The notes under the pieces: model-generated
The model's database searches: none
Told to the model about the DNA's origin: nothing
The model's input: only the letters and a program-made list of their open reading frames with translations
In this document: in pieces, positions 58,576-64,000 of the stretch
Layout of the letters: every line of letters begins with the position of its first letter
Position numbering within the stretch: position 1 is the first letter of the stretch
Translations under genes and position numbers: made by a program
Assembly: GCF_011753055.1 (NCBI RefSeq)
Contig: NZ_VWWJ01000020.1
Coordinates: 1 to 64,000, forward strand
Direction: 5' to 3'
Origin: Burkholderia sp. Ax-1719
GTDB taxonomy: Bacteria > Pseudomonadota > Gammaproteobacteria > Burkholderiales > Burkholderiaceae
Length of the DNA stretch: 64,000 nucleotides

Positions 58576-60062
58576 TGCCGCAATTCCCGTTTGTCGGCCA
58601 GGCGTATGAAGCGCCCATGTTGCTGCAAGACGCAGAAAAGTGCGTCAACTGGTACGTCGAGTTATCGCAGAACGGCGATTCGAAAACGCCCAAGGCGTTG
58701 CTCGGCACGCCTGGGCTGCTCAGCCTGTTGAGCGTCGGGAACGGCCCAATTCGTGGCATGTGGGTGCTGCCCGGGGGCGTCTCCGCGATCGTCGTATCGG
58801 GCAATGGCGTCTACTGGGTCACGGCGCTGCTGTCGCCGTCTGGACTCGCGCCAGCGATCCTGTATAGCAAGCCGATCGGTGGCCTGCTCACATCAACGGG
58901 GCCTGTCGCAATCCGCGATAACGGTGCAGGCGGCATCGCGGTGATCTCGGATGGTCCTAATGGGTATGTTGTCAATCTCGGCGCGCAATCCGTTTCGATC
59001 ATCAGCGACGAAGCGTGGCTCGGTGCGGATCGCATCGCGTTTATTGATGGCTGGCTCGTATTCAACAAGCCAGGCACGCAGACGTTCTATACGTCGCCGC
59101 TTTACTGGAACGGCACGAGCGCGATCGATGCGACATATTTTGCGCTCAAGGATTCCAGCACCGACCAGCTCGTGACGCTGCACGAAAATATCCGTGAGCT
59201 TTGGCTGATCGGGGAGCGCACGTCAGAGGTATGGATCGATGCGGGAAATGCCACCTTCCCGTTCTCCCGACTTCAAGGCGTCACGCCGCAACAGGGATGT
59301 GCTGCGAAGCAGAGCATCGCGCGGATCACCGATGCCGCCCACGGTGTCGATAGCTTGATCTGGCTTGGCCGCAACGAGCGCGGCCAGAATACTGTAAAGC
59401 GCACAGTGGGTTATCAGATCGTCGACGTTTCGACGATCGCGGTCAATCACGCTATCGCGAGCTACAGCACGATTAGCGATGCTATTGGCTACACGTATCA
59501 GCAGGATCAGCATGAGTTTTATGTGCTCACGTTTCCCACCGCAGATGTAACCTGGACGTGGGATGTCACCACGAACTTGTGGCATGAGCGTGCGAGCTAT
59601 GACCCAGTCGCCGGGTTTTTCCATCGTCACCGATCAAACTGCTGCATGAATTTCGCGGGCATGACGATCGTAGGCGACTATGCGAACGGCAATCTCTACA
59701 TGCTTTCGCGCCAGATCTATTCGGACAATGGCGCGCCGCTCGTCGCCTGGCGCCGCACGCCGCATGTGTGGGATCAAAGCGACCGCGAGCGTGTGTTCCA
59801 TTCGCAGATGCAGATCGAGTTCACGCCTGGCGTCGGGCTGCAAACCGGGCAGGGGAGCAATCCGCAGGCAGTCATGAAATGGTCTGACGACGGCGGCCAA
59901 ACGTGGGGAAATGAGCACTGGCGTCCGGTGGGTCTCGTTGGCCAGACGAAAAATCGGTGCATATGGCGCAGGATGGGCACGGCGCGCGATCGCGTCTATG
60001 ACGTGAAATTCTCCGATCCGGTGCCTCGTGACGTTGTCGGTGCGAGCCTGATCACCGCATGA
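58575..60062 (+). CDS. Packaged DNA stabilisation protein (P22 gp10-like)
   Basis: 495 residues, beta-propeller-like. FVGQAYEAPMLLQDAEKCVNWY at the start and the repeated beta segments (IWLGRNERGQNTVKR, EFYVLTFPTADVTWTWD) are typical of P22 gp10 relatives. It caps the portal-connector. TAATG overlap with the gp4-like gene and ATGA overlap with the tail fibre gene. Confidence 0.87.
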   Translation: MPQFPFVGQAYEAPMLLQDAEKCVNWYVELSQNGDSKTPKALLGTPGLLSLLSVGNGPIRGMWVLPGGVSAIVVSGNGVYWVTALLSPSGLAPAILYSKPIGGLLTSTGPVAIRDNGAGGIAVISDGPNGYVVNLGAQSVSIISDEAWLGADRIAFIDGWLVFNKPGTQTFYTSPLYWNGTSAIDATYFALKDSSTDQLVTLHENIRELWLIGERTSEVWIDAGNATFPFSRLQGVTPQQGCAAKQSIARITDAAHGVDSLIWLGRNERGQNTVKRTVGYQIVDVSTIAVNHAIASYSTISDAIGYTYQQDQHEFYVLTFPTADVTWTWDVTTNLWHERASYDPVAGFFHRHRSNCCMNFAGMTIVGDYANGNLYMLSRQIYSDNGAPLVAWRRTPHVWDQSDRERVFHSQMQIEFTPGVGLQTGQGSNPQAVMKWSDDGGQTWGNEHWRPVGLVGQTKNRCIWRRMGTARDRVYDVKFSDPVPRDVVGASLITA

Positions 60063-61306
60063 GCGACGTTTACACCAGCGCCGCGCTTCCGAACCAGGCG
60101 GTGCCAATCGTCGACTCGACGGGCCGCGCGACGCGCGATTTCTGGCTGCTTCTGATCGCGATGTTCAATCGCACCGGCGGCGATGGTACGCCGATCGATT
60201 CGGCCACGCTGCAGGCCGAAATCGAGGCGCTGCAGAAGATGTCATATGTGCTGTCGTCGGCGTCGTCGACGCTGCCCAATGCCAATGTGCTTGAGCCAGG
60301 CAATGGGCTGACGCTGGCTATCGCAGCTGGCCTGATCACGATGTCGCTGATCTCCCCTGTGAGCGTCGCTAATGGCGGCACCGCTAGTTCAGCACCATCA
60401 GGCGCCGCGCTCGACAACATCACTGGATTTTCCTCGACTGGCCTGCTTGAGCGCACCGGCGCGGGCACATACACATTCATCGCCGCGTCCACGTTCCTGC
60501 GCGCCGCGAACAATTTGAGCGATGTGGCAAGCGCCGCCTCAGCACGTACGAATCTGGGATTAGGTTCAGCAGCCACGCAGCCCGTGACGGCTTTCGCGCA
60601 GACCGCGAACAACCTCTCTGACCTGGTCAGTGCGAGCGCCGCGCGCGGCAATCTAGGGCTCGGCACGGCAGCGGTCCAGAACGTCACCTATTTTCTGCAG
60701 GCCGGCAATAACCTCAGCGATCTCGCCAGTGCCAGCGCGGCGCGAGCCAATCTGGGGCTCGGTACAGCGGCTGTGCAAAACGTCGGAGCTTTTCTCCAGC
60801 CGGCTAACAACCTGTCCGATGTGTCGAGCCCGCTGGCGGCTTGCCAAAACATCCTGGCTCCCTATGTGCTCGCGCAATCGGCAGTTCGCCAGAGCGTGAC
60901 CGGGACGTTGACGGAGACCACGCTCGCGACCGTGACCATTCCCGCGAATGCGGTCGGGCCGAACGGTGGAATCCGCATCACGTCGCTCTGGAGCTTTACG
61001 AACGATTCGAATACGAAGACACAGCGGATATATCTGGGCGGCACCGGCGGCGCCTTGTTTCAGAACACAGCTAACGGCACCGCAGCCGTCCTCCAGCAGT
61101 TCACGATGATTCGCAACCGCGGGGCATCTAACAGCCAGGTAGGTTTCGTTTCCACGTTCGATGGCGGCTTCGCTTCGAATGCGAATGCGCTCGTCACGTC
61201 GGCGATCGATATGACGCAGGCACAGACCCTTGTATTTACCGGACTGCTTACGAATACGGGCGATACCGTAGCTCTGGAAGCTTACACGGTCGAGATTGTT
61301 CCTTGA
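60059..61306 (+). CDS. Phage tail fibre protein with 33-residue repeats
   Basis: 415 residues. N-terminal attachment part (about 1-145), then four 33-residue units with the motif NNLSD...SARxNLGLGxAA, a widespread trimeric fibre repeat, then a beta-rich C-terminal part (about 275-415). It is likely to reach the host receptor. ATGA overlap with the gp10-like gene. Confidence 0.85.
   Translation: MSDVYTSAALPNQAVPIVDSTGRATRDFWLLLIAMFNRTGGDGTPIDSATLQAEIEALQKMSYVLSSASSTLPNANVLEPGNGLTLAIAAGLITMSLISPVSVANGGTASSAPSGAALDNITGFSSTGLLERTGAGTYTFIAASTFLRAANNLSDVASAASARTNLGLGSAATQPVTAFAQTANNLSDLVSASAARGNLGLGTAAVQNVTYFLQAGNNLSDLASASAARANLGLGTAAVQNVGAFLQPANNLSDVSSPLAACQNILAPYVLAQSAVRQSVTGTLTETTLATVTIPANAVGPNGGIRITSLWSFTNDSNTKTQRIYLGGTGGALFQNTANGTAAVLQQFTMIRNRGASNSQVGFVSTFDGGFASNANALVTSAIDMTQAQTLVFTGLLTNTGDTVALEAYTVEIVP
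60494..60853 (+). repeat. Four 99-bp repeats in tail fibre gene
   Basis: Units start at 60494, 60593, 60692 and 60791 (the last one partial). Amino-acid conservation is higher than DNA conservation. Units two and three share most residues. Confidence 0.85.
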
Positions 61307-61335
61307 GCTGCATGAATAATTCGAGAGATTGTCCA

Positions 61336-61839
61336 ATGAAGATTGCCATTGAACCTTTGACGCGCGAACTCGCGGCCGAGATTATCCCTGTGGGGCAGCA
61401 AAGCTGGGACGAGTGCTCGGAGATCAAGAAGGACACGTGCGCTTATCACGGGCAGCGCGGCCTACAGATTGATCCCGATATCGACCAGTACATCTATCTG
61501 GCTGAGCACGATTCGCTGATCGCGATGACGCTGCGCGACGAGGGCGATGTGTTGTGCGGCTATGCGTTGCTGATCCTATACAAAAGCCTGCACCTGAAAA
61601 CCGAGTTGTGCGGGAACGTCGATACGTTCTATGTGCAGCCGGATTCTCGTAGATCCATGCTGCGCTTCATATCGCAGATTGCGGAAACGCTTCGCGCGCG
61701 CGGCGTCAGCATCATTGGTTGGCCGGTCACGAAGGAGGGCAAGTTGTACGAAATCCTCCTTCGACTCGGTTATATCGCTGACGACGTCGTGATGGAACTT
61801 AAAATCAAAGACCTTCCGGGAGGTGAGTTATGTGCGTAG
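61336..61839 (+). CDS. GNAT-like phage protein
   Basis: 167 residues (MKIAIEPLTRELAAEIIPVG). CGYALLILYKSLHL, VDTFYVQPDSRRSMLRFI and LRLGYIADDVVMELKI read like an acetyltransferase fold, with the acetyl-CoA loop positioned at PDSRRSM. Such genes often stand between tail fibre and ejection genes in P22-like phages. Starts at 61303 (TTG) and 61312 are possible; GAGAG before 61336 is the reason for the choice. Substrate unknown. Confidence 0.7.
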   Translation: MKIAIEPLTRELAAEIIPVGQQSWDECSEIKKDTCAYHGQRGLQIDPDIDQYIYLAEHDSLIAMTLRDEGDVLCGYALLILYKSLHLKTELCGNVDTFYVQPDSRRSMLRFISQIAETLRARGVSIIGWPVTKEGKLYEILLRLGYIADDVVMELKIKDLPGGELCA

Positions 61840-62525
61840 CTGCGGCAATCGCAGGCGGCTCAGTTGCGGCTGCGGGTATTGGGGCAGTCGCGTCCAATAG
61901 TGCTGCCGATACGCAGGCCAGTGCGGCGAACAATGCCACCGGCGCGCAGATGGCGATGTTCAACACGACGCAGCAAAACCTTCAGCCGTATATGAGCGAG
62001 GGTAACACTGCGCTCAATACGCTGAATGGCCAACTGCCGACGCTCAACGCACCTATCAACAATACGAACTGGCAGCAGTACATGTCGCCAGCGTATAACT
62101 TCCAGCTTCAGCAGGGTGATCAGGCCATCCAGAACAGTGCCGCCGCGACCGATGGCGCGCTTTCGGGTGCCGCGATGAAGGGGTTGATCAACTACAACCA
62201 GAACATGGCGGGCACTGCGTTCCAGAACGCCTTCAACGATTACCAGACGCAGAACTCGAACATCTATAGCCGTCTCTCCAACCTCGCGAATCTCGGCGAG
62301 AGCGCCGCGGCTGGTGTCGGTCAGGCGGCCACGGCGACCGGCGCGAATGTCGCGAACACCATCACGGCGGCGGGCAACGCGCAGGCTGCGGGCACCGTGG
62401 GTACCGCCAATGCCGTCACGGGTGCCGTGAATAACGGCCTGGGCTACTACATGCTCAATAACCTCGCTGGAAGTGGTTCAACCGCAGATTACGGCGTTCC
62501 GGGTTGGACGCCGGCAGGGAGCTAA
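61830..62525 (+). CDS. DNA ejection-type virion protein (P22 gp7-like)
   Basis: 231 residues. An Ala/Gly-rich hydrophobic start (AAAIAGGSVAAAGIGAVA) is followed by an Asn/Gln/Ala-rich helical region (about 30-230). This composition and position match ejection proteins that leave the virion with the DNA and cross the envelope. It overlaps the previous gene by 10 nt. Confidence 0.7.
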   Translation: MCVAAAIAGGSVAAAGIGAVASNSAADTQASAANNATGAQMAMFNTTQQNLQPYMSEGNTALNTLNGQLPTLNAPINNTNWQQYMSPAYNFQLQQGDQAIQNSAAATDGALSGAAMKGLINYNQNMAGTAFQNAFNDYQTQNSNIYSRLSNLANLGESAAAGVGQAATATGANVANTITAAGNAQAAGTVGTANAVTGAVNNGLGYYMLNNLAGSGSTADYGVPGWTPAGS

Positions 62526-62527
62526 AT

Positions 62528-64000
62528 ATGCCGATTGATCCGAGCATTCCGCTGCAGGTGCAGCAATCTAGCCCGTTTGCGTCGATGAATCAGGCGACGC
62601 AGGCGCTGTCGTCGCTCGCGCAGATGAAGAACATCCAGCAGCAGGGGCAGATGTTCCAGGCTGAGACCCAGAACCTGAGCAACCAGGCCGAGACGTCCAC
62701 TCAGGAAAACAACGAGTGGCGCAGCTATGCGAACCTCCTGAATAACGATCCGCAGCATCAAATCCATGATCCTTCGACCGGGCTTCTCGACCCGACTAGA
62801 GCGCAATCGTGGATGCAGAACAATATGCCGCTGACTGGCGCGAAATTCGGCGACGACCTGATTAACCATGTGAATTTGGTCAATACGTGGCGCTCGAACG
62901 TGGCCGCGACTAGCGATGTTGACCGCTCACGAATCGCATCGACAGTGGGGTCGTTTCTTGGCCCGAATGGTCTGACTGGTACGCCACAAGAAATCGGCAA
63001 TGCACTGAACACGCTGCGTGGCCAACTTGCATCGGATGGCGGACAGGCGACGATGGGCATGGTGATGCAGGGCCTGAGAAATTTGCAGGGTAACCCGCAA
63101 GGTATGTTCAATTTTCTCGGTCAAGTCTCGCGAGCGGCCACGCCGGCACCGACTCAGGCCGCGGCGCGCCAAGGCGCGACCTCGTTCGTGAACAATGGCG
63201 CTCAGACGATGCCTGTGGCGAACACGGGCGATTTCGGTCAGCAGCCTGGCACCATTACTGGCCCTGGAATCAATAATCAGATTTCTCCGAGCGAACGCCA
63301 AACGGCTGGTACCAATCCTCTCACCGGTGGCCCGACGGTTACCAGCAAAGATGCCAATGGCAATATCACTGGCGTGACAAATGCACCCACCCAAGGCGTT
63401 TATGTGCCGATGCCCGGAGATACGGAGGCAAAAGCTCAGCTTTCTGCTGAGCGTGAGAGTGCGCGCAATGCCGCCGCCGGCGCAGGCGTCCAACACGAGA
63501 ATAATCGTCTGGTGATGAGCAACATCGATAACGTCGGCGCAACTGGGCCAGCCGGCCAGTCTTTCCGAAATATCGCCAGTGCGCTTGGTTTCCGAGCTGG
63601 TGATGCCACGGATTCTGCGACTGCATATGACATGGTCGGTAAAGCCCTTGAGCGCTCGGCATTGCAGGCTGCGCAGTCCATGGGGCCGCAGACTAATGCC
63701 GGGCTGCAGGCGCAAGTGGCGGCAAATGGATCGACCGCCTACACGCCGCAAGCGATCAAGAACATCACGCGTCTGAACGATGCGCTTACCTCTGGTTCGG
63801 AATCTTATTCGCCTGGCCTTGAGCGAGCCATTGCGGCCAATCCTTCGGCTGGCGTTTTCGCGAAGCGACAGTTCGACGAAGCTTGGGGTGCGAACTTCGA
63901 TCCGCGCATCTACGAGATGTACAACGCCGCCAAGGCTGGCGATACGGCGACCGTAAATTCGATCGTCAGCGGTCTGGGCGGCAAGAACTCGGCGCAATTC
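62528..64000 (+). CDS. Large DNA-ejection-type virion protein, cut by window end
   Basis: An open frame of 491 codons without stop from the ATG at 62528 to the last base, so the gene continues beyond the window. It is Gln/Asn/Ala-rich and helical (SSLAQMKNIQQQGQMFQAET near 30-50; ATPAPTQAAARQGATSF near 208-224). Order and composition are those of large P22-like ejection proteins (gp16/gp20 type). It starts 2 nt after the stop of the preceding gene. Confidence 0.8.
   Translation, partial: MPIDPSIPLQVQQSSPFASMNQATQALSSLAQMKNIQQQGQMFQAETQNLSNQAETSTQENNEWRSYANLLNNDPQHQIHDPSTGLLDPTRAQSWMQNNMPLTGAKFGDDLINHVNLVNTWRSNVAATSDVDRSRIASTVGSFLGPNGLTGTPQEIGNALNTLRGQLASDGGQATMGMVMQGLRNLQGNPQGMFNFLGQVSRAATPAPTQAAARQGATSFVNNGAQTMPVANTGDFGQQPGTITGPGINNQISPSERQTAGTNPLTGGPTVTSKDANGNITGVTNAPTQGVYVPMPGDTEAKAQLSAERESARNAAAGAGVQHENNRLVMSNIDNVGATGPAGQSFRNIASALGFRAGDATDSATAYDMVGKALERSALQAAQSMGPQTNAGLQAQVAANGSTAYTPQAIKNITRLNDALTSGSESYSPGLERAIAANPSAGVFAKRQFDEAWGANFDPRIYEMYNAAKAGDTATVNSIVSGLGGKNSAQF

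Larger units (their letters stand above)
32200..64000. mobile_element. Temperate prophage with P22-like particle, right part missing
   Basis: A continuous set of phage genes from the integrase next to dusA to a DNA-ejection-type protein at the window end. The plan is lambdoid: leftward early operon, cI/cro switch, rightward early genes with an origin, then late genes. Portal, scaffold, coat, gp4-like and gp10-like proteins are P22 type. No gene clearly damaged apart from the methyltransferase start, so it could be intact. Lysis genes and right end lie beyond 64000. Confidence 0.93.

Noticed and set aside
62927..63997. 356-codon minus-strand open frame at the window end
   Set aside because: The plus strand carries an uninterrupted frame of 491 codons in the expected position and composition for an ejection protein.

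Overview
The window is high-GC DNA from a betaproteobacterium of the Burkholderiaceae, most likely Paraburkholderia, Caballeronia or Burkholderia. This rests on the gene content (RNase R - RlmB - AmpD/AmiD-type amidase - RpiA; PyrD - Bpt - Aat - Nudix), the codon usage and protein sequences typical of that family. No species can be named from sequence alone.

Layout. (1) 1-26.9 kb is ordinary chromosome: tRNA-Leu, rnr, rlmB, a peptidoglycan amidase lipoprotein, rpiA, a Crp/Fnr regulator, a GDP-mannose synthesis enzyme, a FadR-type GntR regulator, a Gfo/Idh/MocA oxidoreductase, a two-gene amino-acid ABC importer, pyrD-bpt-aat-nudix, initiator tRNA-Met, small conserved genes, a TetR regulator, a 3-hydroxyisobutyryl-CoA hydrolase-like enzyme, the ssuDCB alkanesulfonate genes with a TOBE protein, and yedK (SRAP). 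(2) 26.9-31.1 kb is a small island of about 4.1 kb bounded by 51-bp imperfect repeats of the 3' part of tRNA-His. It carries a glucosaminidase with a secreted partner protein, a decayed second yedK, and a three-gene operon of a GHKL-like ATPase, a STAS-like protein and a membrane protein. No integrase is present. (3) dusA follows, and a temperate prophage is inserted at its 5' end. It runs from about 32.2 kb past the end of the window.

The prophage has a lambda-like plan with a P22-like particle. An integrase lies next to dusA, followed by a long leftward early operon ending in a PrtN-like gene. A cI-like repressor and a cro-like gene are divergent around an operator. The rightward early operon has a replication initiator containing six dyad iterons (a likely replication origin inside the gene, as in lambda O), recombination and nuclease-type genes, and an unusual repetitive protein. 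After two terminators come late genes: a small conserved protein, a GroES-like co-chaperonin, a terminase-like HTH fused to a GIY-YIG nuclease, small and large terminase, portal, scaffold, P22-type coat, head-tail connector and gp10-like proteins, tail fibre, GNAT-like protein and two DNA-ejection-type proteins, the last cut by the window end. Lysis genes and the right attachment site are not in the window.

The most interesting items are the island's ATPase/STAS-like/membrane trio and glucosaminidase pair, the embedded origin, the nuclease-terminase fusion, the GNV-repeat protein, the nonsense codon ahead of the phage methyltransferase, and the terminator hairpins spaced through the head genes. 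Functional claims for hypothetical genes are inference. Family names come from recognition of motifs, not from searches.
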